A stretch of 64,000 nucleotides of DNA from Kamptonema formosum PCC 6407 (GTDB lineage: Bacteria; Cyanobacteriota; Cyanobacteriia; Cyanobacteriales; Microcoleaceae). This document shows, in pieces, positions 35,754 through 45,265 of the stretch. A program made the translations under genes and the position numbers. The stretch covers positions 1,448,590 to 1,512,589 of the forward strand of contig NZ_KB235904.1 in the NCBI RefSeq assembly GCF_000332155.1, in the 5' to 3' direction. The notes under the pieces are model-generated. The model saw only the letters and a list, made by a program, of their open reading frames with translations. It made no database searches and was not told the origin of the DNA. Numbering within the stretch: position 1 is the stretch's first letter; every line of letters starts with the position of its first letter.

Positions 35754-36992
35754 ATGGTGATGAACTTGTCTGACCTTTGGCTTCTTATCGCTCCTCCTGT
35801 CGTGGGCGGAATTATCGGTTATTTCACTAATGATATAGCCATCAAAATGTTATTTCGTCCCTATCGTCCTATCTACATTAACGGTCGGCAGATGCCCTTT
35901 ACTCCGGGCTTGATTCCCCGTAACCAAGAGCGTTTAGCTAAGCGAATTGCTGACACGATCATGGGTTCATTGCTAACACCAACAGAATTGGAAAACTTGG
36001 CACGTCGCCTGCTACAAACTGAGCGAATGCAAGTAGGAATTCTCTGGTTACTGCAACTGGCAATGGATCAAGTAAAAGCAGATACAGAACTGAAAACTGC
36101 TAAAATTCTGGCGAATATTCTCCGGGATTTACTAGGAGAATCGCTACCCAAAATTCTGAATATTTTATCACAACGCGAAGATTTTTTAGAAGTCCAACTC
36201 AATCAAATTTTTGACCAAGTTTTACTAGAATTACAGTTAACTGAAGCTCAATCTGCTCAATTGGCAGAGTGGTTATTGCAGGCAGTATTACCCCCAGACG
36301 TGCTGCGGCAAGTATTGATTGATTTCCTCACTGACCGCAACATTTCAATTATTGATGAAGGCTTTCGAGAAAAGACTAGCGGCACTTATTGGGTAGTAGC
36401 TAATTTATTCGGTTTGCGTAATACTTTAACTCGGCTACGGACTTTTTGTTTAGATGAAAAAGAAGTAACAAATCAAAGATTGGCTGAATTAATTGTTTCT
36501 CTCGGATTGCGAGGCAGAATTCAGGAATGGCTGCAAAATCTGTCAATGCAAAATTTACCAGTGGCGACAGTGCGGCAGTTGCGAAAAACGATGCGAGATA
36601 GCGTTCGCAGTTACCTACAAGAAAAAGGAGTTGATTTAATTCAAGGATTGAGCAAATCTATAGACTGGGAAAATATGTCAGCCTTAATTCTCGACAGATT
36701 ACAAAATTCATCAGTGATGAATGCTTCTCTAGAAATAGTCAGCAAAGAATTGGCTTTAGTTTTAGAGCGCTATCTAGAGCGAGATTTAGAGAAAATTGTA
36801 GCTCAAGCTATCCCAATTTTAAATATCGATCAGGTAATTATTGACCGAGTTAAGAACACCTCTCCTGAAGAACTTGAACTGGCGATTCAAGGAATTGTTA
36901 AAAGTGAGTTACAAGGAATTGTGAATTTAGGGGGAATTTTGGGTGTAATAATTGGTTTTTTACAGAGTTTGGCACTGTTAATTCAACGGTAA
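35754..36992 (+). CDS. DUF445 family membrane-associated protein
   Basis: The 412-residue protein begins with a transmembrane helix ([20 protein letters not shown]), the hallmark [19 protein letters not shown] and [20 protein letters not shown] of DUF445, then a long, mainly helical middle region, and ends with another hydrophobic helix ([20 protein letters not shown]). A DUF445 relative in Bacillus is YheB; function in cyanobacteria is unknown. GTG-ATG at codons 2-3 gives an alternative start at 35760. Confidence 0.88.
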   Translation: MVMNLSDLWLLIAPPVVGGIIGYFTNDIAIKMLFRPYRPIYINGRQMPFTPGLIPRNQERLAKRIADTIMGSLLTPTELENLARRLLQTERMQVGILWLLQLAMDQVKADTELKTAKILANILRDLLGESLPKILNILSQREDFLEVQLNQIFDQVLLELQLTEAQSAQLAEWLLQAVLPPDVLRQVLIDFLTDRNISIIDEGFREKTSGTYWVVANLFGLRNTLTRLRTFCLDEKEVTNQRLAELIVSLGLRGRIQEWLQNLSMQNLPVATVRQLRKTMRDSVRSYLQEKGVDLIQGLSKSIDWENMSALILDRLQNSSVMNASLEIVSKELALVLERYLERDLEKIVAQAIPILNIDQVIIDRVKNTSPEELELAIQGIVKSELQGIVNLGGILGVIIGFLQSLALLIQR

Positions 36993-37001
36993 ATTATGGA
37001 A

Positions 37002-37045
37002 AATATAGCAACCGCTTTCAGCGATTAGGGGCTAGGGGCTAGGGA
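37002..37045. repeat. Partial dispersed element and heptamer tract
   Basis: Positions 37002-37027 on the minus strand match the end of the dispersed ~45-bp element (ATATAGCAACCGCTTTCAGC). They are followed without a gap by GGGGCTA heptamers to 37045. A half copy of the GTAACGCCGCC repeat lies at 37182-37197. Confidence 0.65.
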
Positions 37046-37076
37046 AAGAAGGGAAAGAAGGGGAAGATTAAATACT

Positions 37077-37143
37077 TGTCATTGTTCGCTGTGCTCCGCA
37101 ATCGCAGAGACTAGGCGATTGCGGAGCACAGCGAACAATGACA
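37077..37143. repeat. Perfect inverted repeat with a 29-bp stem
   Basis: The 29-bp arms at 37077-37105 and 37115-37143 (left arm starting TGTCATTGTTCGCTGTGCTC) are perfectly complementary, with a 9-base loop. It lies between two converging genes. There is no T tract, so it is not a classical terminator, and a role as an RNA-stability structure or mobile-element remnant is possible. Confidence 0.92.
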
Positions 37144-37232
37144 GCATCGTAAGTAATTTGCCGGACATATATCACCTCCAAGATGGCGGCGTTAGGGATA
37201 TTTTCGCCTAATTCCTGAATTGTTAACAGTAA

Positions 37233-38957
37233 TCATGGCTTAATTAGATGTTTGACCGCCTGACGATAGTTAGCAAGGATTTGATATTGAGTAAAAATCA
37301 AATAGGCTAATGGCAGCCCTGTTAATGCTAATGCAATCACGGCAAATAAATTCACAAAGCCAGCTTGGATTGCAATTCCCATAGTAAAGCCGAAAGCTGC
37401 AATTAAACAGGAAATCAGTCCACCTGTTGAATATATTCCTGTCCGAAAACCAGATAAATTTCCTGATAGCGACCTCCCCAACTTATGCCTGATAATATAC
37501 CCTGTCGCCGCTCCAATTACAAAGCCAAGTACGAACCCAAGAGAAGATTTATAGCCAAATCGATATTGATAAACTACTGTAGTACTCACCGTACTCCCCA
37601 GTATAGGGATAGAGCCAAATGCTCCTGCTAATCCACCTATAAACCCAGTTCCAGTTCCTAAAGTTATACCTATCCAAGCCATAAGTCCTATTAAATTTTG
37701 CGGCTGCTGTCCTACTATCAAACTTTCTAGGAATCCCACAGCTAAAGCCACGATAAATAACACAGCTAAAGACGGCTTAGGCAATAAATTGGGAGCGAGT
37801 TTAGGAGTTTTAACCTTAATATTTATAGAGTGAGTTGGTGATGAGGCGATGGCATTCAATACAATCTGGCGTTCATAAGTTTTATCTGCCAGCAATTGAC
37901 TGGTATCAACTATAACTTCGCATTTAACGCGGTTGCCTTCAAATTGTTTGGGTTCAAAAGTAATCCAAGGCTTGTAACCACTGCGGCGATTGGGTTCTTT
38001 CGGATGATAAGCAACTTCCCAACCCCCTTTTAAGATAGTGTCAGGAATCGAGTTGCTAACTGTAATACTTTGAGCGATAATTTCACCATATTTTATTGGT
38101 TTAAATTCCAGTCGCTCGTGACTAATTCTAACTTCTGGTAAACGTTCGATCTCAATTTTATTAAGGGCTTCTAGGGCAGCGGTAGCACTGGGATAGCGTT
38201 GGACAGCATAAGCTTCCATCATTTTTTCTAACCATTGAATAAAAGGGAAGCTAATCTGTTTGGAAACTAAATTTTGAAAATTAATCCGACCTTGGGTATC
38301 AAATAAGGTTTTAATTTGGCTGGATGGTTTCTGAGACAATAAGCAAGCTAGGGTTGCTCCTATACTATAGAGGTCTGTGGCTTCTGTGAGTTCGTTATTG
38401 CGGAGTTGTTCGTGGGGCATGAAACCCACTGTTCCGGCGGTACTATTATCGATAACAGCTTGTTTACCATGAATATTTGGCAAACTAAAGTCAACTAAAT
38501 AAACTTTGAAATCCTCGTCTATTAAGATATTTTCTGGCTTGATGTTTCCATGAATTACTGGGGGAGTCTGAGTTTGCAGATAGATGAGGATTTCCAATAG
38601 ATCAATCGTTAGCTGCTTGATTTCTTCCGGGTTCCAAATGCGTGTTTCCCCTAATGATTTTGCTTCTTTATATTCCCATACCAAAGCTAAACCATTGGGA
38701 ATTTCAAAGGAATTAAGACAGCAGGGTATACCGGGATGAGAGAGTTTTTGAATGGTTTCAATTTCGTTTTGGTATGCTTTGAATCCAGCCCATTCGGAAC
38801 CTAGTTTTCCAAAGATAAATTGCTTGATAGTGACTGGATTTTGGGTTAAATTATCCTTGGCAAGATAGGTAATTCGACCTGCTTCTGGATGGCGACCTAG
38901 TTCTCTAATTGCCTGATAGCGGGAGCGGGGTTTGGCTGTGGGTGGGAGGGTGTTCAT
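37233..38957 (-). CDS. Serine/threonine kinase-like protein, predicted pseudokinase
   Basis: The start ATG at 38957 has GAGG 9 bases upstream. The 574-residue protein has an N-terminal Ser/Thr kinase fold (about 12-275) with the ATP-binding K45 (PVTIKQFIFG), catalytic-loop VIHGNIKPENILI and the DFG region VDFSLPN. The usual catalytic Asp of HRD is N138, and DFG is DFS. The metal-binding D156 and N143 remain. This suggests weak or absent kinase activity. A beta-rich region (about 280-390; ISHERLEFKPIKYGE) follows, then about five membrane segments rich in Gly. Such layouts occur in cyanobacterial Pkn proteins. Partner unknown. Confidence 0.85.
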   Translation of the reverse strand: MNTLPPTAKPRSRYQAIRELGRHPEAGRITYLAKDNLTQNPVTIKQFIFGKLGSEWAGFKAYQNEIETIQKLSHPGIPCCLNSFEIPNGLALVWEYKEAKSLGETRIWNPEEIKQLTIDLLEILIYLQTQTPPVIHGNIKPENILIDEDFKVYLVDFSLPNIHGKQAVIDNSTAGTVGFMPHEQLRNNELTEATDLYSIGATLACLLSQKPSSQIKTLFDTQGRINFQNLVSKQISFPFIQWLEKMMEAYAVQRYPSATAALEALNKIEIERLPEVRISHERLEFKPIKYGEIIAQSITVSNSIPDTILKGGWEVAYHPKEPNRRSGYKPWITFEPKQFEGNRVKCEVIVDTSQLLADKTYERQIVLNAIASSPTHSINIKVKTPKLAPNLLPKPSLAVLFIVALAVGFLESLIVGQQPQNLIGLMAWIGITLGTGTGFIGGLAGAFGSIPILGSTVSTTVVYQYRFGYKSSLGFVLGFVIGAATGYIIRHKLGRSLSGNLSGFRTGIYSTGGLISCLIAAFGFTMGIAIQAGFVNLFAVIALALTGLPLAYLIFTQYQILANYRQAVKHLIKP

Positions 38958-39168
38958 GGCTTTTCGCCTCACGGTAGATGGCAATAATTTGAGCGCATTC
39001 GCCTAGTGGGGAGTGCGGCTGAGCTCTATCTATTAGGTTGCCCATATAGATGTTATTTATATCTATTTTAATCGATGGCTAAGCTGTCAAACCTTTAAAC
39101 TTGCTAAATTATAGCAGAAAGAAGAAGGAAGAAGGGAAAAGAAAGAAGTAAATATCAATTATTTTCGA

Positions 39169-40986
39169 TCAATAACAGCGGTAGAGTTGATAGGATACAC
39201 CCACAGTGTGGTAATGATTAAGGTCAATATTACAGATCCTTTCCACTCCATAACTTTCAGACGACTTGCCAGAAAGTGACAAATGAAGCGGATAGTCTTG
39301 TCGCCCTAATCCAGCACCAACAACCCACAAATTGAGCTGTCCTGCTGGCAAGTTTTGCAACCTAGAGAGACTTTGCCATACACTTTGATACCCGCTAATA
39401 GGAGGTGCAATATCAAGACTATTTCGCTGCAAAAAAGCGAGGTAGACATCAGGCGTACTAGGGGGAGAGACTTTGCGGAGTTCTAGGGCAAAGCTCAGTC
39501 CTAAAGCCACGTCCTGAAAATTATTATATCCTACTGCCACCAAAAGGGGAATAGCTGAATTTATGCTCATATCTTTTACAGCTTTATGAGGGTGGTAAGG
39601 TTTTTGAAAGGCAAAATTTGAGGTGACAAATACTGAACTCAGAATGCCAACTAATAAAATAATAAAAAATGAGTAAGTAAATTTACGCTCTTCAAGTTTG
39701 ATTTTGCGATCGCGAATACAGGTTGCTCCTAAAAGAGCGCATAATGCTGGGAAATAAACGTAATTGTAGCGGGGAGCTAGAGTAATATCTTTGTCAAAGA
39801 TATAGACGATAACAATAAAAAATATTAATACAACAACAATAAAATCTACTAGCATCTTTGTCGCCATCTTTGTTTGACAACAAGAGCCAATTTGTTTAAC
39901 ATTTAACCAGAGGTTCCACCCCAACCAGCCTACGAATATAATCATTAAAATAGCGGCTGGGACTTGAACCCAGAGAGGTTGCTTTTCTACAGGTAAGGAA
40001 ATGTAAAAAACCGCCCATCCAGCCAGAGTTTGGTAGAGCGGAGCAATCGGATTAACAAGTTTTAGCCAGTCAGTTTCACCTTGCCTAGAATAGCCAATTA
40101 GTGTCATTATTCCAGGTATCAAAAAAGCAAAAGGTAATAGTAAGAGAGGAAGACTAGGAGACAAAGAAAAGGTAGGATAGGAAGAAGTGGAGAGGAGGGA
40201 TATAGGCGGTTTGTTTTCTGGCTTCGTATTCCTATCTACTGGATTCAATTCTATTGTTTTTTCGGCGCTATTTATTCCTGGTCTTGAATTATTTTTTACT
40301 TCTTCCTTATTACTTATTAAAATTATCACTTGAGCGCAAAAAGCAATGATTGAAAAGTAGTGAACATAGAAACCAATACTGTTAATTACTATCCAGAAAA
40401 ACCAAAGAAAATAACTGGGTTGTTCTTGACGAGATAAATGTTGCTGTATTTGGATAAATCCCAGAAGTGCCAAAGTAATTAGTAGCATTGGTAAAGTATA
40501 GTGGCGGGCTTCTTGCGAAAGGTAAATGGCAAAAGGAGAAACGGCCATAATCGCTGCTCCGGCAAGACCTGCGGCGGGAGAAAATCCAACGCGATTGAGG
40601 TAATAAATAGCTGCAATTGTGACAACTCCTGCTAATGCTGGTAAAGCTCGTAGTTTCCATGTAAGCGAATGCAATGACTCAAAATGAAAAAAATTTAGCC
40701 ACTGGTACATTAAGCAAAAAAATAGTGGTGGATGGGTAGACTGAGTGGCAACTGTATAGGCAATTTGAGAACAAGTTACTCCCGGTTTGAGGGTAAAGAT
40801 TGACTCCAAATAATTGAGGGGGAATACTAAATCTAAGGGAATGTCATTGTAGTTTTTCCCCAAACTAAACAAAGTAGTAATGACTTCATCCATCCACAGA
40901 GGTTTCAAGTCCAAATGCCAAAACCGCAGCGCCGTTCCGAGAACGATTATCCCCAACAAAGCTAAATAATGTGACAGATTTTTCAT
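39169..40986 (-). CDS. GT39-type (ArnT/PMT-like) membrane glycosyltransferase
   Basis: The 605-residue protein has about 10-12 hydrophobic segments. The first loop carries the metal-binding acidic motif LKPLWMDEVITTLF, typical of GT-C fold glycosyltransferases of family 39, and AVSPFAIYLSQEARHYTLPM is the family segment. The middle includes a hydrophilic Ser/Asn-rich insertion. The C-terminal domain is soluble. Such enzymes transfer sugars from polyprenyl-phosphate donors outside the cytoplasm. The acceptor is unknown. It stands alone. Confidence 0.82.
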   Translation of the reverse strand: MKNLSHYLALLGIIVLGTALRFWHLDLKPLWMDEVITTLFSLGKNYNDIPLDLVFPLNYLESIFTLKPGVTCSQIAYTVATQSTHPPLFFCLMYQWLNFFHFESLHSLTWKLRALPALAGVVTIAAIYYLNRVGFSPAAGLAGAAIMAVSPFAIYLSQEARHYTLPMLLITLALLGFIQIQQHLSRQEQPSYFLWFFWIVINSIGFYVHYFSIIAFCAQVIILISNKEEVKNNSRPGINSAEKTIELNPVDRNTKPENKPPISLLSTSSYPTFSLSPSLPLLLLPFAFLIPGIMTLIGYSRQGETDWLKLVNPIAPLYQTLAGWAVFYISLPVEKQPLWVQVPAAILMIIFVGWLGWNLWLNVKQIGSCCQTKMATKMLVDFIVVVLIFFIVIVYIFDKDITLAPRYNYVYFPALCALLGATCIRDRKIKLEERKFTYSFFIILLVGILSSVFVTSNFAFQKPYHPHKAVKDMSINSAIPLLVAVGYNNFQDVALGLSFALELRKVSPPSTPDVYLAFLQRNSLDIAPPISGYQSVWQSLSRLQNLPAGQLNLWVVGAGLGRQDYPLHLSLSGKSSESYGVERICNIDLNHYHTVGVSYQLYRCY

Positions 40987-41064
40987 TCTGTAAATTTATA
41001 TCGGAGCATAGTTGCTAAATTTACACTACACATCTACCATTAGATATAAATAAATACAAATTTT

Positions 41065-41502
41065 ATGGCGAAACTAAGCAAACGAAAACACTTTTTCAGT
41101 GTTTCATCGGCTGCACGAGTGAGGCTGTCGATTTTGTCGATTATATTGGCTGGTTTTGGCGTTTGGGGGTGGAATGCTATCTCCGATCCCAGTTCGCCAG
41201 AAGCGGCGCAGGCTCAGGTAAAATTGTTACAGGCTATTTACGAATATGGTAATTATATAGAAGCGGCGATTTGGGGATTATTTGCTATAGGATTTTCAAT
41301 ATCAGCAGCTAAAGAAACTGGAAAAATGCGGATTCACCGCCTAATTGCAACTTTTACTTTTTTCTTATTCGGGTTGTCAGATATTATGGAAGTGCAAACA
41401 GGAGCTTGGTGGCATCCTTGGTGGTTATTTTTGTGGAAAAATTTCTGCGTTATGTCCATGATTGGTTTGCTGGTGGTACATCTACGCAGTCGCGCTAAAT
41501 AA
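41065..41502 (+). CDS. Small conserved membrane protein
   Basis: The 145-residue protein has a basic N-terminus (MAKLSKRKHF), then about four hydrophobic helices, and the conserved-looking acidic/aromatic stretch FGLSDIMEVQTGAWWHPWWL. I do not recognise a family. It is divergent from the glycosyltransferase, sharing a 78-bp promoter region. The composition suggests a cytoplasmic-membrane protein. Confidence 0.7.
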   Translation: MAKLSKRKHFFSVSSAARVRLSILSIILAGFGVWGWNAISDPSSPEAAQAQVKLLQAIYEYGNYIEAAIWGLFAIGFSISAAKETGKMRIHRLIATFTFFLFGLSDIMEVQTGAWWHPWWLFLWKNFCVMSMIGLLVVHLRSRAK

Positions 41503-41506
41503 TAAC

Positions 41507-41614
41507 AGGATTTACGCACCCAACCAAAGAAACCGGGTTTTTTGACAAAAATACTTCGTTTTTACCTACAGATTCTCTCAAAAACCCGGTTTCTAGGACT
41601 CTATGCGTAAGTAT
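41507..41614. repeat. Foldback element of the AGGACTTACGCA family
   Basis: The copy starts AGGATTTACGCACCCAACC, has GAAACCGGGTTTTTT and AAAACCCGGTTTC arms, and ends near TGCGTAAGTAT. It is the second of three copies in the window (30430, 41507, 52589) and has lost some end symmetry. Confidence 0.8.
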
Positions 41615-41618
41615 TGAT

Positions 41619-42620
41619 TTAATTAGAAGCGGGCGGATTTCGATCTTTAACAGGAGGGATAGTCTGCTGTTTCCGAAATCGATTCAAGCCGTAAGCCGCA
41701 GCAGTAATTAGCAGCAAATAAGGGCTATAGGCTAATAACCAAAGACTTAAAGCAAACAAACTCAGAGTAAATTCACTCACAGAATGAGTCGCCTTTCCCC
41801 ATGATTCTTGTACGCGCAAACCTAGAGAAGGTTCGGGGGTTTGTGTGGCAGAAACTGCTGCTTCTAAATTAAGATTAATAGTGGAGTAAGCTACTTGATT
41901 TCGTAAGCTTTTTAACTGAGCGTCAATGCGTTCAATTGACTCCCGGATATTACTCAATTCTTGAGAAGCTTTGAGTACGTCGCTAATAGAGCCGGATCTG
42001 TCCATAATTTTTAAGACCATTTCTTCTGATTTACGCAGATTTCGCAGTCTGGCTTCACTATCAACTAATCGATCGGTAACATCCTCGGCTGTAAGAGAAC
42101 GGTTCTGTACATTTCCTAGTTTGGCGAGAGCGTTTAATGTGGTTTCTAACTTTTCTTCAGGAACCCTGATTTGCATTGAGGCAGTATGCCGAATACTGCT
42201 ATCTGGTGGTTTTTGGTTTTGAAAACCTAAGATGTCGCCTTGCTGTTTTTGGACAAGATTAGAAACTGTTCGCGTACTCTCATCAATGGATTTGACAACA
42301 AGAGTTATTTCTGCTTTTTTAATTAGTTGGGGACGTGATTTGGGTTTTTCTGCTGTTGCTTGTGTCTCCGAAGGTGAAGCTGCATCCATTGCTGCCTGTG
42401 GTGCTGCTGGCGATGCCATTGGAGCCCCTGCTGTTGGCATATTTGCTTCATTTTGCCTTGCTCGATTCATTTGGCTGCTGCTACCACAACTAGCCATTCC
42501 CACCGCAGATGACGCAATTAAGGCGACGATCGCGATCGTTTGTCTGGTGCGCTTATTGGCTTGAGTCTGGTTTTGCTTAGGGAATTGTGGCAGAAATTTT
42601 ACTGAGGAGTGAGTTTTCAT
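41619..42620 (-). CDS. DUF4349 domain lipoprotein
   Basis: The 333-residue protein has a basic N-terminus followed by a hydrophobic stretch and a possible lipobox (GMASC). A Ala/Pro-rich spacer is followed by the DUF4349 domain: LIKKAEITLVVKSIDEST, then QKQQGDILGFQNQ, RVPEEKLETTLNALAKLG and a coiled coil with SQELSNIRESIERIDAQLKS. One C-terminal transmembrane helix (LFALSLWLLAYSPYLLLI) follows. Function is unknown. It is divergent from the helicase gene. Confidence 0.85.
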   Translation of the reverse strand: MKTHSSVKFLPQFPKQNQTQANKRTRQTIAIVALIASSAVGMASCGSSSQMNRARQNEANMPTAGAPMASPAAPQAAMDAASPSETQATAEKPKSRPQLIKKAEITLVVKSIDESTRTVSNLVQKQQGDILGFQNQKPPDSSIRHTASMQIRVPEEKLETTLNALAKLGNVQNRSLTAEDVTDRLVDSEARLRNLRKSEEMVLKIMDRSGSISDVLKASQELSNIRESIERIDAQLKSLRNQVAYSTINLNLEAAVSATQTPEPSLGLRVQESWGKATHSVSEFTLSLFALSLWLLAYSPYLLLITAAAYGLNRFRKQQTIPPVKDRNPPASN

Positions 42621-42771
42621 TGATGCTTTTTCCTATAAAAAACTTTAGGGGATTGAGTTTTGTACTTGATTTAACTTAATCTCAAGTAGATAGTGTTAGC
42701 TTAGCTGATACAAAAATTGAAACGGCCTAGACTATGCAACTTCCTGCTGACAGCTCTAATTTGTAATTGCT

Positions 42772-45171
42772 ATGACAGATGATTTTGATGCTAATTTTAC
42801 AGACTCAACTGTTGAAATGCTTGATATGGCATCGCCGCAGTCAGACTCAGGTACAGCAAAGAAAACTGCGGTGCTTGACTTCGCGATCGCACCAATTTCG
42901 CGCCAGGAAGCTTGCCATCAACTTCTCAAGACTCTCCGGCCGGGACAAGATCGAATGGGTGTATGGCAAGGCGGCAGACTGGCGGTTTCGGCGGTTCCGG
43001 GTGCGGGTAAGTCTACTGGGATGGCGGCGGCGGCAGCTTTGGCGATCGCAAACTTTCAACTTCACAGTCGCCGTCAGTTAATAGTTGTCACTTTTACCCG
43101 TTCCGCAGCAGCAAGTATTAAAGCTAAAATCCGCAAGAACTTACAAGCATTATCTTTATCAGAAGGTGCTTTTACCGTGAATACCCTGCACGGTTTGGCT
43201 CTAAATATTGCTCTCCGTCACCCTGATTTATCTGGTTTAGATTTGGAAAATTCTACTTTGATAACTCCGAACAAAAGTCATCGATTGATTCGGATTTGTG
43301 TAGAACAATGGATAGCAGAAAATCCGCGACGCTATCAAATTTTACTCGAAGGTAATCAATTTGATGGCGAGGAAACGGAAAGAATGCGTCGCCAGTCGGT
43401 TTTGCGGACTGAAATTTTGCCACAATTAGCTAATACGGTGGTTCACGAGGCAAAATCTTCTGGTTTGTCACCTGAAAATTTAGAGGAGATAGGTAGTAAT
43501 TTTGCTGATGACAATTATCAGGTTTTAGCGGTATCGGCTGGGTTGTATAAGAAGTATCAAGCCTTGTTGCGATCGCAGAATTTAATCGATTACGATGAAA
43601 TGATTTTAGCAGCAATCCGGGTGCTAGAAAATCCCGCCGCTTTAGCGATGGAGCAAAAGCAAGTATTCGCAGTTTTTGAAGATGAAGCTCAAGATTCTAC
43701 GCCTTTGCAAACTAAGTTATTAGAAATATTAGCTACTGATGCTGCTCATCCTCATCTACCTCCTAATTTTATCCGAGTTGGAGATCCCAATCAAGCAATT
43801 AATTCTACTTTTACTCCTGCCGATCCGATTTATTTTCGTCAATTCTGCGAAGCTTGCCAAGTTGAAGGTAATTTAGCGACAATGAACCAAGCTGGCCGCA
43901 GTACGAAGATTATTATTGATGCTGCTAATTTTGTTGTAGAGTGGGTGAACAGTTCTAAATTAACTGGACAAGAAAAACCTTTCCGCAATCAAAGTATTCT
44001 GGCTGTAGGTAATAACGATCCCCAAGCTAACGCTAATCCAGCTCCCGAAGGTGGGGGTTTAGAAATATGTCAACCTATTGATATTTATGACTCTATAAGG
44101 CTAATTGCTGACAGGGTTTTAAAGGTGTTTGCAGACTTGGAAAATAAGAGTTCGGCTGCAATATTAGTAAGGGAAAATAAACAGGGTCGATTTGTTAGAG
44201 AGGTATTGGAAAATCCTCTCAAATACAACATGAAGTTCGATCTGAGTAAGTATGGAATTAGAGTTGAGGATGTATCTGAAAGAGAACGCTATTCCCAAGT
44301 TCCCTCTGAAATTTTAGCATTGCTCCAATTTATCGATCGTCCCCATTCCCCCGATTATCTCAAAGCTGCTTTAAAAGTCTTGAGCGATCGCGAACTTATC
44401 CCTAAGCAAGATTATAATGCTCTCGCTATACAATCAGAGCAGTTTCTTTACCCCGGCCCGCTCGATCCGCCGCAGTCCGATCGGGTTCGTAAATGTCGGT
44501 ATTTCTGTTGTAGTTTGCTTCATGCTAAGTTAGAATTACCAATTTATCAGTTGATTTCTTTTCTAGCTTTATCGCTGCAATATAACCAGGCAGAGTTAGC
44601 GACTGCTGACAAATTGGGAGAAAGAATTTTCAAACAAACTGCTGGTAATAATTCTATGAGTGCGATTTTAGATGCACTGATTGAAATTGTTGGTTCTGAG
44701 CGGTTTGAACCTGTAGAAATACCTCTAGAAACAGAGCAAGATAGAGAACATCCTTATGTACGAAAGCGCCAAGTTACTATTATTACTATGCACAAAGCTA
44801 AGGGTTTAGATTGGGATTATGTTTTCCTACCATTTTTGCAGGAAACTACTATTCCGGGAGGTTTGCGGGTATTTCCCCAATCTCGGTTTTTAGGAGATTT
44901 TACATTAGCGGAAGTAGCGCGAGCTCAAATTCGTGCTAGTTTACATCAGCAGTTTCCTTTACCAGATATCGCTACTGCTTGGGAGTTAGCGGGATATTTG
45001 AAGATGTCAGAAGAGTTTCGGTTGTTGTATGTGGCGATGACGCGAGCGAAGCGTTTACTATGGATGGCGGCGGAAAAAAAGGCTCCTTTTACTTGGAATA
45101 ATTTAGAGAATTTGCAGGAGCAAAAGGCAAGTCCTGTGGTGTTAGCTTTGAAGGAGAGATTTCCTAATTAG
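42772..45171 (+). CDS. UvrD/PcrA-like superfamily 1 DNA helicase
   Basis: The 799-residue protein has the SF1 helicase motifs: Walker A LAVSAVPGAGKSTGM, Walker B VFEDEAQDSTPLQ, motif III/IV region RVGDPNQAINSTF, motif V VTIITMHKAKGLDWDYVFLP and motif VI LLYVAMTRAKRLLWMA. An UvrD-like role in DNA repair or replication-fork processing is expected. The overall length matches the family (700-850). The start is the first ATG, 20 residues ahead of the conserved helicase core. A GTAACGCCGCC hairpin follows the stop. Confidence 0.92.
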   Translation: MTDDFDANFTDSTVEMLDMASPQSDSGTAKKTAVLDFAIAPISRQEACHQLLKTLRPGQDRMGVWQGGRLAVSAVPGAGKSTGMAAAAALAIANFQLHSRRQLIVVTFTRSAAASIKAKIRKNLQALSLSEGAFTVNTLHGLALNIALRHPDLSGLDLENSTLITPNKSHRLIRICVEQWIAENPRRYQILLEGNQFDGEETERMRRQSVLRTEILPQLANTVVHEAKSSGLSPENLEEIGSNFADDNYQVLAVSAGLYKKYQALLRSQNLIDYDEMILAAIRVLENPAALAMEQKQVFAVFEDEAQDSTPLQTKLLEILATDAAHPHLPPNFIRVGDPNQAINSTFTPADPIYFRQFCEACQVEGNLATMNQAGRSTKIIIDAANFVVEWVNSSKLTGQEKPFRNQSILAVGNNDPQANANPAPEGGGLEICQPIDIYDSIRLIADRVLKVFADLENKSSAAILVRENKQGRFVREVLENPLKYNMKFDLSKYGIRVEDVSERERYSQVPSEILALLQFIDRPHSPDYLKAALKVLSDRELIPKQDYNALAIQSEQFLYPGPLDPPQSDRVRKCRYFCCSLLHAKLELPIYQLISFLALSLQYNQAELATADKLGERIFKQTAGNNSMSAILDALIEIVGSERFEPVEIPLETEQDREHPYVRKRQVTIITMHKAKGLDWDYVFLPFLQETTIPGGLRVFPQSRFLGDFTLAEVARAQIRASLHQQFPLPDIATAWELAGYLKMSEEFRLLYVAMTRAKRLLWMAAEKKAPFTWNNLENLQEQKASPVVLALKERFPN

Positions 45172-45185
45172 GAATTATAAGTTAA

Positions 45186-45235
45186 GTAACGCCGCCCTCT
45201 AGGCGGTATTTTTACCGCCCAGAGGGCGGCGTTAC
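45186..45235. repeat. GTAACGCCGCC-family hairpin between convergent genes
   Basis: Arms GTAACGCCGCCCTCT and AGAGGGCGGCGTTAC (15 bp) enclose a second GGCGGTA/TACCGCC stem. It lies 15 bp after the helicase stop and 31 bp before the stop of the alpha-E gene. Strong structure without T tract on either side. Confidence 0.85.
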
Positions 45236-45265
45236 GGATATTAATCCTAAATCAACTATTAACCA

